Shown: positions 11,201-21,239, numbered from the stretch's first letter. The stretch is DNA of 64,000 nucleotides from Cristatella mucedo (GCA_009760855.2 WPIO01000017.1:3076001-3140000), one strand, 5' to 3'. Numbers and translations: made by a program. Notes: generated from the sequence alone by a model not told the origin.

Positions 11201-13706
11201 CACTCGAGACATCTGTCGTCGCTGTAGGCGCACTGATCTTGGCGTCGAACGATGCATTGATGAAACGATAAAGGACAATGTGCGCACCTTGAAGTGAGTT
11301 ATTGATTGACTTAATACAATATCGTTGTGCTGCATTTTACTTTTGGTCGGCATCCTGTGTGTACAGCTTCACATCCCCGTGTGCCACATATGTGGCTTAA
11401 CCCGTGGCCGAACAGCAAACTGAGCAACTGTGTGCAGCACGAGATTCAAGTACAAGCACGAGCAACTCGTTTGATAAATCCTAGAAATTCAGCCACACGT
11501 CTGTCTTGTAAGAGGAGCTGGGATGGCTTCCGTTCGATAAGCAGATTCAGAGCAAAATTCTTACTCCGGCCTTCAAGGCCCACCATGCACTGGGTCCTTC
11601 ATGCCTAGCTGAACTGCTGCACCAGTTTCAGCCTCCTCGTGCCCCCGTTCCTATATGGACAATAAATTAGTTGTTCCATTCTTTTATTTCAACACTACTG
11701 GCCCATGGAGCTTTTGACCTGCAGATCGTCCTGTCCAGCCATCCTGCGTTGCTGATTCCACACTACTGATTCCATGCCACTAACTTCATCGGCTGCCGAT
11801 CTTCCCGACTCAGCATTTCACTTCTTTCTTGTGTGAGATGCTGAGTCTGTTGGCTACTGTTTGTGTACAGACAGCTGTCTAGGCTTTGAATGAGCAGTAG
11901 AAAACTCTTCAACATAACACCCACTTAGTCTCTGTGCTTTTGAGAAATTACTGGCTGAGGTACATGTATGCCTGTACATGCATATGTAGCATGTGTTGGA
12001 ATTTCCCTCAAGGTTGTTATCCGAAGAATGGCTGACTTCTACATGGGTGTCGATGCTGCCCACCCCTTATATGTATTCTCTCTCCAGGCACTTTGTACTT
12101 TTACACCGTTTGCTAAGCTTATACGTTATTGTTCGGACATTCCTTTTAGTCAGTTTGCTGGTGATTTTGGTCACAGGCAAAAGCATCTCATTTTGGTCGA
12201 ATTTTTTTCAGGTGCCAAGTGCTGCTGGTCTCGGGTGACTATGGTCCCATGTTGGACGACTGTGTGGACATGAACTCGAGGCTAGATCCATCCTGTAGCA
12301 GCCTTCTTAAGGTAACGAAGCCCTGTTTTCTTCCTCTCACCTTCATTCATGTCATTTCATGTTCAACTGTTAACCTTTAGCTAGCATCCGATTGACATCA
12401 AGCCTCTGAGTCCATGCTGCCACAGACATGCATTCCAGGAGCAACGAAGGATTAACGCTCTGTCGCTGAGTTTTCTGCTAGTTTTCAGCCCCATGTTAGC
12501 TACTGCATGATGGGATTGCAGGCAGTATATTGAAAGTTGCTCGGCTGCTTGTGTGAATCGCCAGCTGACCTCATTTTATTCTGAGCATGCTCGTAGTATG
12601 TGTGCCGAAACAGGTGAAAATTGAATTTAATGGGATGGGTGTTGGTCGAGTCAGTGTAGTGCGAGACTGCTGTCATTGATGCATTGATCTCTCTCTGTGT
12701 GTCTATCCGTGTGTCTGTCTCTTCCTCTTTCTCCTGCTCTCTCGCGATGCTTCACGTTTTATAGTATTTGTTAACAGGCAAGTGCTTTGCTACACTTGCA
12801 ACTGATAGAGCTGTGAATAACGAGTTATATTTGATAGGTTTGTGAAGCACCGGAATATTCAAGTGGCTGTCTAAGTTGCCATTACATAAAACAACAGTTT
12901 AAATCTTATCTTTTTGTGCTTGTACAAAACTTGAAAATACCTGCACGGCTGAACCAACACCCGAGTGTATATAGTGCTACCACATTCTTTTGGGATATCA
13001 TGGTGCTCTAGGCGATCACCTCCGATACTAGTGACTGGCATCCTAACCTGGGGTGTCTGTGCTGACGATGGACCTGCTCAGCTAACACAAGCTTGCCTCT
13101 ATTTGTGTTGCACGACTGGAAGCCGATCTTGAAGTGTTGTAGCCCTGGACTAAGATCCGTAAGAAAAGCAAAGGCTGGCCTACTATTTTTCGGCAGAACA
13201 GCCTGTTGCCGATTGCTATCCACACGGTTTATCACGGTGCAATCTGAATCAGTCAGTTAAACCATGCCATCTTTCTGCAGCCGTTCGGTTAAATGCTATG
13301 TATCGTTTTAGGGCTAGAAAGAATGCTTTGTATATGAATGCCTCATTTGCTGCTCGGTTGTAGCTTGCCGATTGCGGAGGCATGGTGCTTGAGGAGCAGC
13401 CAGCTCGCCTGGCTGAAGCATTTAGGTTTTTCCTGCAAGGCATGGGTTACAGTAAGTGACAGCTGACTGCTCTCGGTGCCATGTTCCGCCTGTAGCAGCC
13501 TCCCCCCAGCCAAAAAGCAGGTGCACAAGCCAGTCTGGCCCTGTCCTGTCTATCTGCCTATTCCTGTTTTAGTTCCGTTCATCAGCCAGGCACGCATGCT
13601 GGCTGCGAGGGCCGCCCACAAGGCCATACCAACAGAGAAAGGAGATCCTCCGATTCAGCCAGCTGCTGCCATACAGCCGACAGCAATGACCACTGCCCGT
13701 TGCTAG
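482..13706 (+). CDS. NDRG: NDRG-family protein (N-myc downstream-regulated), 5'-partial, 10 exons
   Basis: Exons placed by eye: 482-581, 4861-4981, 6494-6617, 8435-8521, 8679-8756, 10488-10588, 11228-11293, 12212-12311, 13364-13451, 13573-13706. All have GT/AG borders and phases agree throughout, giving 332 codons plus TAG. The product matches NDRG end to end: FDVPTSFG and ILTCHDIGLN near the start, then YHYNVPGQHEEAASLPAG, then TMDQIADNIAEV, and LADCGG with FLQGMGYIP near the C-terminus. The strand that normally carries the serine nucleophile reads GFGAGA (about visible residues 101-108). As known for NDRGs, Gly-x-Gly replaces Gly-x-Ser, so the alpha/beta-hydrolase fold should be non-catalytic. 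NDRGs are cytosolic/membrane-associated proteins linked to stress response, differentiation and trafficking. The initiator exon is not visible; the first exon opens in phase 0 after an acceptor, so the start is upstream, probably outside the window. The tail after GMGY is short and ends in Cys. Introns are repeat-rich. Which of the vertebrate NDRG1-4 it corresponds to cannot be said; it probably predates that split. Confidence 0.93.
1044..1346 (+). repeat. Unclassified ~300-bp interspersed repeat, copy 1
   Basis: The segment begins TTAATGGTCTGTCGGTGCAA and aligns, about 85-90% by eye, to 3937-4227. Both contain a G-rich stretch, the phrase GTAGGAGCTGTTTGCATTTT and a common end near GATGTAGA. 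No open frame spans it and I find no clear Pol III A/B boxes. It runs directly into an L2-type LINE tail at 1347. It lies in the first visible NDRG intron. Confidence 0.7.
1347..1420 (+). repeat. L2-like LINE 3' tail
   Basis: The segment consists of AAGCACCTAGAAAGAGATTG, then GAGGGTGCTTTATCAAGTG and a TTA-rich end. It is the terminal stem-loop seen at the 3' ends of the L2-like LINE fragments in this window, with arms AAGCACC/GGTGCTT. Here it is fused to the unclassified repeat. Confidence 0.7.
1801..1866. repeat. (TA)n microsatellite
   Basis: An uninterrupted TA tract of about 65 bp in an NDRG intron, immediately next to a SINE that begins at 1866. Confidence 0.95.
1866..2003 (-). mobile_element. 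tRNA-derived SINE, family 1, copy 1
   Basis: Read on the minus strand, a tRNA-like head carries an A-box-like GGTTTGGCTCAGTGGTTAAG and a B-box-like region ending GGGCTCGAGCCCC. A body and the L2-type terminal stem (GCGCC...GGGCGCT) follow, and the element runs into the adjacent TA tract. Confidence 0.8.
2010..3335 (-). pseudogene. Decayed transposon-associated protein (WREP/CYFC family)
   Basis: Minus-strand frames at 3300-3112, 3122-2901, 2971-2612, 2583-2308 and 2311-1976 together resemble one protein seen in many copies in arthropod and cnidarian genomes. Recognisable blocks in order are VWREPNNHINDCYFCLV with a following NIPLALRPVPNGE, ELNDLVRDSDLSKNKAE, DPQEWRLFVDSSKLSLKAVL with VHAVHMNETYE, KVVALLMGLQQGYTKCTCF and CNMSLKIHFLNSRSDLF. 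Frame changes and stops break it, so it is a dead copy. The family is usually labelled uncharacterised. Its high copy number suggests mobile-element origin, but I cannot assign a transposon superfamily. It lies in an NDRG intron, antisense to the gene. Confidence 0.7.
3937..4227 (+). repeat. Unclassified ~300-bp interspersed repeat, copy 2
   Basis: Direct-orientation partner of 1044-1346, about 2.9 kb downstream in the same NDRG intron. It ends near GTTGAAGGTCA and, unlike copy 1, is not followed by the LINE tail. Confidence 0.7.
4335..4415. repeat. Degenerate (GT)n microsatellite
   Basis: GT-rich tract with GC/GCGT interruptions in the first visible NDRG intron. Confidence 0.85.
5375..5890 (-). 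mobile_element. L2/CR1-like LINE 3' end fragment
   Basis: The minus-strand frame 5590-5387 has the C-terminal tail also seen in the LINE copies at 50.1 and 61.0 kb (LRHDIFSPVIDYGSSFPAVL, HNLNCPPDS). Decayed antisense coding traces continue to about 5.9 kb. Truncated and non-functional; in an NDRG intron. Confidence 0.7.
6047..6140. repeat. (CA)n then (TA)n compound microsatellite
   Basis: About 73 bp of perfect CA dinucleotide followed by about 18 bp of TA, in an NDRG intron. Confidence 0.95.
7677..7689. repeat. Poly-G run (13 G)
   Basis: Thirteen consecutive G residues in an NDRG intron, able to form a G-quadruplex on the transcribed sense strand. Length may be uncertain because homopolymers are error-prone. 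Confidence 0.8.
8150..8325. repeat. (GT)n microsatellite with degenerate flanks
   Basis: About 68 bp of near-perfect GT (8223-8291) with interrupted GT/GCGT on both sides. It lies about 110 bp before the NDRG exon at 8435. Long Cys/Val or His/Thr frames here are repeat artefacts. Confidence 0.95.
8868..9012 (-). repeat. L2-like LINE 3' tail
   Basis: In minus orientation, GACACTGTGCATGC and GCTTCCTTTGCAGC precede the stem AAAGTGCCTAGAAAGAGAAT and AGGGTGCTATACAAATG, and the element ends in ATTATTATT. It lies in an NDRG intron. Confidence 0.75.
9996..10180 (+). mobile_element. tRNA-derived SINE, family 2, copy 1
   Basis: The tRNA-like head has TAGGTTAGGCGGTTGC (A-box-like) and GTGGGTTCGATTCCTGC, an exact match to the B-box core GGTTCGATTCC. 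A conserved body starts GGGCGATCCTTTATTGCC and the end is GTTTAATCAGCTA plus a T run. This is the best-preserved copy of the family in the window. It lies in an NDRG intron. Confidence 0.8.
10196..10268 (+). repeat. L2-like LINE 3' tail
   Basis: TGTAAAGCGCCTAGAAAGAG, then GAGGGCGCTTTATCGAGTG and an ATTATTATT end. It sits about 15 bp downstream of the family-2 SINE, so the two look like neighbouring insertions. Confidence 0.8.
11340..11955 (+). mobile_element. L2/CR1-like LINE 3' fragment
   Basis: Broken plus-strand frames match the RT-distal region of the LINE at 50 kb: ATRLINPRNS near 11460, an HALGPSCLAELLHQFQPPRA block near 11580-11640 and WTIN with VVPF at 11655. The sequence near 11830-11945 resembles the element's 3' untranslated end. 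It fills much of an NDRG intron in sense orientation. Confidence 0.65.
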
Positions 13707-14441
13707 CATCTACTCATCGCTGCTCGTCGCCCCCTCCTTGCATGCCCCGGATACTTTGAAGTAGGGCTCAGCCTGCACTGCATTGTTTTTTTGGAGCTGC
13801 GGCTTGAGCTCGTCGTGCGCCGGAAAGACTGCACAGGCAGTTGTGGATGAACCTGCAGGATCTAGCTTGTTTGGCTGTGCTATGCCGGATAGCAAATCTG
13901 GCGGGGGTGGTTTTACCATGGCGGTATTTTTTGTCCAGCAGTGTCTCATTAATGCTTTGCAAGCTACCTGCAGGTGCATTCCTGTGCCAAGCCAGTGCTG
14001 GTGGACGATAGCTAGCAACCCAAGCTTCAGATCATGTGCTACATTGTAAACATTTCATTTAGTCTTATTTTATCTTCCTTAATCTTCCTCTGGCATTAAT
14101 GTGATCTCTATGGCATCCCAGTCGGAGGCCATTGGTGGTGAGTAGAACGGGTGAGAGGTTAAGTATCGATGTGTCTTTGTTTGCTGGGCACTATCGTATG
14201 TGAGCAAATACATCCTTTGTGAACGTCTAACGATATATTTGCTGGCTTTAACGAGCCATGCACACTGTCAAAGCAACAATCAATCGCTGGTCTTCTTTGA
14301 TCGTGACGTGAGTACGCCGAGCCGTCGTCCTGTGCGCGTGGTGCAGCACACTGTGGTGCTGCTGATTGGTCCTGTATAGCGGCTGGCTAGCTTACCAGTC
14401 CGTCAGTTGGGGACTTCGTGCTCCTCTACTCCCCGGTAACC
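13707..14441. other. Spacer between NDRG and the unrecognised single-exon gene
   Basis: 735 bp expected to hold the NDRG 3' UTR and the downstream promoter. I see no canonical AATAAA on the plus strand and no repeat I recognise. Confidence 0.5.
14300..14441 (+). promoter_or_regulatory. Putative promoter of the single-exon gene
   Basis: An inverted CCAAT box (CTGATTGGTC at 14362-14371) lies 74 bp before the ATG. A CRE-like half site (GTGACGTGAG) lies near 14303. No TATA box at the expected distance. Inference from motifs only. Confidence 0.35.
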
Positions 14442-15119
14442 ATGGAAGGTATGAACAAGGACTCGGCCTACTTTCACGTGCAGGAGACGAGTACCAAGCT
14501 GGCGACTCGGGCTGAAGCTCTAAATATCATCGAGGAGATCAAGTGCAGCAGCTTGATTAAGAGAATTGAGGGACGAGAAAAGGCTTTAACTCGAAAGAGT
14601 GACGCTGTAATCGATAGCCTAAAGGACAGGCTGCTGAAAATGAAAGCCTACCGACAGGTGCTGAAAACGAGGTACAGTGCGGACAGCCTGGCAACTCTGA
14701 CGGCTCCTACTGAATCGGCTGCAGGCAGTCTGCAGCCCGGCGACGTCGCACCCGAGCGATGCTACACCGGAGCCGTAATACTGAAAAGGGGCTTTTCCAT
14801 GGAGCTCCTAAAGGATGACGTAGCCGACGTCATACGAAGCGAATATGATTATACCTCTAAAAAGCAAAAACGGCGCGAGCAACTGCTGATAAAATCGAAG
14901 CTGGACTGTGCTGCTGCTCTGGGACGTTCTCAGCGTACCGGTATTTTCCAAGGTACGCTGTTGCGGCTGCCACCTGTGAAGCCCCAGTTGACGAGCCGTT
15001 CATTTGCTACTGGCCTCGAGGACGCCGGCTGCCTTGTGCCAGATGGCTCGCTGCATGAGCAGCATGCCGGAGAGACATTTTTAACGCGGCCATGGCCCAG
15101 CCTAATACAGGACAAGTGA
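14442..15119 (+). CDS. Unrecognised 225-aa protein, apparently intronless
   Basis: An open frame from ATG at 14442 in a strong Kozak context (ACCATGG) to TGA at 15117-15119. In-frame sequence also runs upstream of the ATG without another ATG. I recognise no family. Roughly residues 20-75 are rich in Lys, Glu, Arg and Leu with heptad-like spacing (EALNIIEEIK, SLIKRIEGREKALTRKSD, SLKDRLLKMKAYRQVL), suggesting helix or coiled coil. A second charged helix lies near residues 125-165 (MELLKDDVADVIRSEY, KKQKRREQLLIKSK). The C-terminal third is low in predicted structure. No signal peptide or membrane segment. Codon use looks coding rather than repeat-like and no repeat overlaps it. It could be a lineage-specific gene, the single coding exon of a larger gene, or chance. 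Confidence 0.55.
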   Translation: MEGMNKDSAYFHVQETSTKLATRAEALNIIEEIKCSSLIKRIEGREKALTRKSDAVIDSLKDRLLKMKAYRQVLKTRYSADSLATLTAPTESAAGSLQPGDVAPERCYTGAVILKRGFSMELLKDDVADVIRSEYDYTSKKQKRREQLLIKSKLDCAAALGRSQRTGIFQGTLLRLPPVKPQLTSRSFATGLEDAGCLVPDGSLHEQHAGETFLTRPWPSLIQDK

Positions 15120-16795
15120 CTTAGGCGATACCAGGCCGCATCACCTACATGCAATGGGTCACATAAGCTACACGCAAGGTTTTTTATACTAAGCAAGTAC
15201 TGTTGGGTTGTTACTATGGTGCTGTTGAATTTCGTGCTGCTGTTTCGGACCTACCGCACTCGAACTTCAAAGTATCTTTCACTGACATTGTACATGTGCT
15301 CATCCTTTAAACAATTCCCACCACTGTTCAGGTAAAGTGAGCGAACTCCGTGGCCCCGAGCCATCAGCAAATCGTATGCATGCCACCTCGAGGATATTAT
15401 GTAATATACTTATCGGTTGGAAGACTTGAGCCGCGTATCATACAGTGCCGCTTTGGAACACGATTTCTACAATTCTTTCGTGACAATGCTTTCTTTTGCC
15501 TTGCTGCTTATACTTGAATATCTAGCCGTCGCTTGCTATTCTTCTTTGCTGCCTATTTAAGCAGCTGTTGTTCTGGAGCTTCGCAGTCGCGTCGGAGGCA
15601 TTGTCCACTGTAGACTACATATCTAGGAGCAGTGTTGCAAAATGTACCCGGAATTGAAATGTATCCGGAAGGCTGGAGAATTTTCCACTGTTCAGTAACG
15701 AACTGCATCAGAGTGCATGCTACCGGAGGTCTATCTATAGGGCTAAAGCCGTCGCGAGTCTGCTCGAGGGAGCGAAAGTGGGTCACTCAGAGAAAGAGTG
15801 CTGCGGCTATTAAGTCCTTCGATTTTCAAGGATGGGAATTCAACATGTGGCTGGGGCTAGCATGTTCGATCGGCTTCGCTCAGCTCACATCACACGGAGA
15901 GCCCGTATCGAGTTGAGAGGTCCTTTAGAGTGTCATAGGCGTAACGATGTTGCTTATGTGGCTCGGAATGTAGGCATATATATGCTCGGCGGCGGAGAGC
16001 TCGATATATTCGGTGGGAGGAGATCCTTATTTTAGGCCTTCTCTGGGCCTAGTGACGACTATGGACTCTCCGAGGATACATCAAGTAAAGGCCGAAGATG
16101 ATGGCTATCTCAAAATTTCTCAAATTTAAGCTAGCCAAAAGCCCCTCGAGGTATCAATGTGGGGATTCGCCTCCGTCGACGGAAGATGTAGAGGCTGCAT
16201 ACAGCAAATCGATGCAAAAGAGGAGTCCACAGTGGCGCTTCGAGATGACTCATGCTTGATGTGCTCTTTGGTCGAGTCGGCAGCTCCGAGGTAGAAGAAA
16301 GGAGATGACAGCGTACATGCAAGCCAATGGGCAGACAGAAAGTCCGGAGCAAGCGACATCGAGGGTCACGTGACGGGCCTCATTACTTGACTGACCCACG
16401 CTGGCAGCTACCTGAAGCTGGCTGGGTTGAGGGTGCCTTAGCAGATCCCTTCAGTTGGCTCAGCTCGCGGGCAGCCGAGGCTTTGGTTGGCCTTTCTCTC
16501 GCCACGCTGCCACCGGCTGTTTGTAATTGCGATGCTGGCGTCCGACCCGCACTTTCACTGCTCACTTGGTCGTGTCATCCATCCTTCAAACTAGTGTGCT
16601 GCTAGGAAACGGGGAAACAGATGATTGCTGGTTCTGCCACCCGGCCGTAAGAATGAGGGAGCCGTTTGGAGCTAGCGAGAGCTCTCGGAGTTGTTGGATT
16701 GGGCTGCTTCAGGGCTTCTGAAAAACAGTCATTTTGGAAAAGCAGCAGTTTCCTTTTTCCAATTTTCAAAAAATTGATGTTAACAGCTGTTTTCA
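15120..16795. other. Non-coding stretch, nothing recognised
   Basis: Short frames only, none resembling a known protein on either strand. GC-moderate unique-looking sequence without clear repeat signatures. Confidence 0.5.
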
Positions 16796-17860
16796 CTGGG
16801 TTTTTCCATTTTCACTAATTTTACATACATTTTTAGTTCAAATTTGAAAAAACTTAAGTCCGTAGCTTATTTTGTGAGGAAAACTTGCTGTTATTCTGCT
16901 TTTACTTTGGATTGAAAGACAATATTTCGAGCAGTTTAGTTTTTGATGAGTTCCACAAGCTCTCGTGATTCGCGAGCAGATCGTGGTAATCGAAGTCTTC
17001 TAATGCATTTGCAATCCAAAGAATCGATGTCCACCATGGTTGTGCATTCATCCACGGTCGTGCTAAACTTTACTCCTCTCTCGAGTTTTTCCTTGATGTC
17101 AGCAATTGTTTTGTTACTCTTTTCTTCGTATTCATCCAGCACCTGCTTCATCACACCGTTTTCGTTCGCTGAAATTTTGAATCCGTCCCATGAGATTAAT
17201 TGCTGCCGTATACACTTGTTTCCGGTGTTAGCTCTAAACGATATTTTATCAGTACCCAGAACGATAGCAATCTCCTTCAAACTCTTTCGCACCAGCAAAT
17301 CGGCGATCGTTTTTATTCTCTTATTTCTCACGGGCTCTTCCTTTGATGTACACCCTTCAGCAGGCTTATCAAAATCAGTGTTATTTTATTTAGATAACTC
17401 TTAAACGTTATCGTGGAATTTCCAGAACATTTGGTGATCTTATTGCTTCGTCCACATCGACCATCTAGCTCCTTTGTAATTGGATTTTTTCGTTTTGTGG
17501 CGTATTCCCAAACTGAAGACTTAGCTGAAAAGAACATCAACATTTGTTGATGCCAAAAGATCAATTCAATAATATCTAACTTGGTTTTTTTATACAAAAT
17601 TGCACTTTAACCCTAATTTGGTAAAAATCAATACAACAAATCTCTTACTACATTTAAAACAACTAAAAATTTGTTTTACGTTACATATTTCATATCCGTA
17701 ATGAACGTTAGAGCTTCAGTTGTGGTAGCTTTTTGTTTAAAGAAATTTCCATTGGAAACTGTAAAAGAGGTTAGAAAAAATTGCTATTAACTGTTTTTTT
17801 ATTTTGGGCGAAAAAAAAGCTGTTTTACTGTTACCGTTAATTAGTTAACGGAAACCCCAG
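16796..17860 (-). pseudogene. BED-finger hAT transposon remnant
   Basis: Minus-strand frames 17597-17328 and 17331-16936 give a BED-type zinc-finger start (SSVWEYATKRKNPITKELDG, then CGRSNKITKCSGNST). An hAT-like segment follows, with SLKEIAIVLGTDKISF, NKTIADIKEKLERGVKFSTT and VDECTTMVD. A frame break separates the two, the catalytic core is missing, and AT-rich non-coding DNA lies between the coding part and the right end. Candidate terminal inverted repeats are CTGGGTTTTTCC at 16796-16807 and GGAAACCCCAG at 17850-17860. I see no clear 8-bp target duplication. The right end closely matches the start of the related fragment at 35.77 kb. Confidence 0.65.
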
Positions 17861-18374
17861 GTTGCTCTTTAGCTGCTATCGCCTAGTTTATTTGCAATAA
17901 GGTGCTAGTTTCATGCATGCTAGTTTCATACCGTGCTCACAGCTGTCAAACTGATGCTAGCTGAGCAGAAAGGTAGACCTGCACACTTCGGTGACCTTCT
18001 CATTCGGAGGCATCCCATCCGGATGATGATGGCATCTTTTCGTTAAATAAATATAACCAGCATCGAAGGCGCGAGACTTTCACTGCCAGTTATAGATAAG
18101 GGTCTACCAGTTGCCAGTGCCCTCTTGAGTTGTAGCCACGAGAAAAAGCTAAAAGTTGAAAGTTAATATTTTCTCAGCCTCGTCCCACCGCCACTCCTAT
18201 GTTGGTACTCGTAGGACATTAGGTAGGGCGGTGGGCGAAAGAATTTATATAGCATCCTAAGCTGCTGCTTTGTAAAGCCGAACGCTCTTCGGAGGAGGCG
18301 TACGCTGCCGCTTGCCAGGCTGCGCGGCCACCTGCCATGATACGCTTAGGTTCTCGAAACGTACAATCGTGTAA
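17861..18374. other. Non-coding spacer
   Basis: No gene recognised. Near 18240 a phrase resembling the SINE/LINE tail (AATTTATATAGCATCCTAAG) suggests a very old repeat remnant. Confidence 0.4.
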
Positions 18375-20850
18375 TGCATCTCCGACTGTAACTGCACGAA
18401 GCCACAAAGACTAAGCGGGTGTTATGCAAAAGTTTTCTGCAGTGCACTGAAAGCCTAAGCAGCTTTCGGTACGCATGCGGTAGCTAATAGACTTATTCTC
18501 ACACAGAAAAGAGAAAGTGAAGGGCATAGATAACTCAGAAGGCCAGTCGAGGTAGTGAGTAGCATCAAAGTAGCAACTTTGGACGGCTGGAAAGGATCTG
18601 TGCCACAGTCGGAAGCTGGAGAGTAAATGTCGGTGCGCAAGAATTGTGAAAGTAAGTTCAATAGCCTAGGACCTTCAGAGCAAAAGCTTCTGTAGCCAAG
18701 GTCTTCAAGCTTCGGAATGGAAAAGCTAATTTACTGTGTATAGAGGGCCTGAGAGCACGAGAATGCTGAAACCGGTGCAACAGTTCAGCTAGGTATGAAG
18801 GAGCTAAGCCGTGGTGTGCCTGGTGGGTCAGCATAAAACTTTACTTTGTATTGGCTGATCGACCAGGAACAATTGAAGCTCCTTGAGCGAAGTAGACGTA
18901 TCGTCAAACCTTTTTGGGTTTGTTAACTAGCCTTACAGCCAAATTCATCAGCAGCTGAAGTGGCCCAGTGGCTCTTTTAGTAGCCCAATCAAAATGAGAT
19001 TGCAAAAATCTAGCCGAAATAGAATAAGGGAGCTGGTTGAATATTTGCAAGCTGCCGTGGTAGAAAGCCCCTAGTCTTACGAAAGGATTGGTCATGATGG
19101 CTAGTTTTGGATACAGTCTTCTTAAGGCAACTTTCAAAATTTCCACCGTTGTCCAAGACGATGCCTAAATTCTGATTAAACGGTGACGGTCGCACAGCAG
19201 TATCGTCTATTAGAAGAGCGAGTTTGTCTAGTTCAAGCACACGTTTAGGCGTCCTATGAGTAGCAGTTTCGTCTCATCGTCGTTAAGTTTAAGGATATTG
19301 GACAACATCTGGGATCAAATATCTGCAATGCAAGCATTCAGTTTATCAGTCACTGCAGTGGATTCAGAAGGTTTAATCGACAAATACAGAGGAGTATTGG
19401 CAGCATAAAAGTGATGGCCGGTTCTAAGGGCCAGAATCACTTCTTCCAGACGTTCAGTATAAATGGAGAGACGCAAAGGATCGAGGATCGGCACAGCCTC
19501 GTGGGACTCCACAGATGACTCGTCTGAGACCTGACCTCGACCGACGCGGACTGAACACGTCCGGACAAGTACGATTTGAACTCACCAGTGCCTCGCAAGC
19601 CAGAGCGATTGCAGCCCATGTTGTGTGGGCCTGTTGCTTCTCGGCCGCTGATGTGTGCCCCGCCTGCGGCGGGTAGTTGAGCCTTTGACGTAAGCATGTG
19701 GCCCACCGCAGAGGCACTCCATTATCTGTGATGAGTCAGTCATATATGTACTCGCAAGGGAATTAAGACGAGAGTCTCGTTCACCGCGAAGTTCTCGTTC
19801 ACCGGCCAGAGGGAAATGAAATTTCCATCTCATAGCTGCATAGGACGTAATTGGTTACGTGGAGGAGAGCAGTTTCAGCTTGTAGTCCATTCTTCCGGGC
19901 CCTGTTTACGAACGGCATGCAAGAGACGGAAAAGAAAAGCATAATCATTCCGGAGGTCACCGCCGGCATGATGAAGCTGAATGAAGGGAAATGAAATTTC
20001 CATCTCATAGCTGCATAGGACGTAATTGGTTACGTGGAGGAGAGCAGTTTCAGTAGAGTGGTGTCTCTTAAATCTAAATTGCAATTTTTATATTACATTC
20101 TTTTGAAAGTGCGCTACAAGCTCCTTTGCGTTTTTTTCAAGAATCTTTGACAAACAAAGGGGAAACTGGCGATAGTAAGCAAGAACCTCTGATTCCAATC
20201 TAGGTTTTTCAAGTTTTGGTCGAATGATGGCCGATTTGAAAGACTTGGGAACAACGCTGTTATCCAGAGAAGCATTAACAAATCTTTGCTATGGCTGGAT
20301 TAAGTGCGTTTGCCAGTGACGACCGCATTGAGGATGGTATCGAAGGTTCAGGAGGGAGCTCTTTTTACTAGACTTTATTAAAGTAGCCACATCGTACTCA
20401 GAAACCTCGGAAAATCTCAAGGAAGGTCACAGGTTTGCGACCCAACTGTTACTTTAGTTGGAAGTGCGGCTTCATTTAATTGATGGCACTGCCCCCAGTC
20501 ATTGTACGAGAGGGCTGTGACATTCGATGTGGTATGCGGTCCGGACGTGCTATTAGCCACTGTTGTGACATGGCAGTCGAAGGCGCTCCGGTGGGCGAGA
20601 GGGGTGACGAGAGGCGTGCTTCCCCTGCTCTCCATACGTAGTGGAATCAACTGGTGTTGGCCGTCAGCTGGCGTTCTGTGCTTTGCGCGACGATAGCCAA
20701 AACTACTGGAAGGAGTTTTATGGAGGCACGAATAAGTGCAGTTGTTTCTAAAGAAGAAGGCTGGACACTTATCGGTAAAGCCGTTAATATCCGGCAAGTG
20801 AGACCTGTCGGAAGGAGTAGGTCGCCTCGCCGCCGTAGCGTTTCTGGCGC
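18375..20850 (-). mobile_element. L2/CR1-like LINE, ORF2 RT-to-3' fragment, decayed
   Basis: Minus-strand reading gives, in order: a linker region (20.8-20.45 kb), an RT start (KSAIIRPKLEKPRLE near 20.2 kb), the HHSTETALLHVTNYVLC block at about 20.05 kb, the RT catalytic region (here YAANTPLYLSIKPSESTAV near 19.35-19.42 kb, where the usual Y-A-D-D is lost), KLALLIDDTAVRPSPFNQNL and the C-terminal tail to 18.4 kb. Many stops and shifts show it is dead. It is interrupted by the KLHL10-derived insertion at 19879-19984. Confidence 0.75.
19810..20053 (+). repeat. Captured KLHL10 exon fragment between 69-bp direct repeats
   Basis: 19878-19980 is identical by eye to 24497-24599, the part of KLHL10 exon 1 encoding residues 95-128 of the BTB domain, in the same orientation. 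The host LINE sequence is present twice around it, at 19810-19878 and 19985-20053, as perfect 69-bp direct repeats. An extra ATGA lies at the right junction. The copy has no start, promoter or splice context and is not a gene. Confidence 0.92.
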
Positions 20851-21239
20851 CACCCTTCGTTACCGTTACCTAGGGGTCGCGAGTTCGTTGGCGTGAACTG
20901 GACCGAGATACCGCGCACACATAGGGGATTTTACTGAACCTAATCGGCAAGCACATAATGTTGCGCTGCGCATCTAATTCAGCGTTATCCACACAATCCT
21001 CGAAAGCGCTCGCAAAGACAAACGCTCGGAGCGCGCTCTATGCGCTGGGGTCCCCTAAAGAGTACTTGACTAGCAGCGCCGGTTCAGACTCCCAGTTGCT
21101 CAGCGGATTCTCCCAGAGGGCTCTCCGTACGCCTCTCTAACGAAGACCCGTCCTCTAAACCGCCGGGAAGCGTTCCTTCTTGCGTCCCTTTAGTTTAGTT
21201 ATGATCGTCAGCAGCTGTTATCGCTTCGTCATCGCATAT

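Noticed and set aside
19878-19980. Second BTB gene or KLHL10 pseudogene
   Set aside because: Only 34 codons, exact copy, no flanking BTB sequence; it is a captured fragment.
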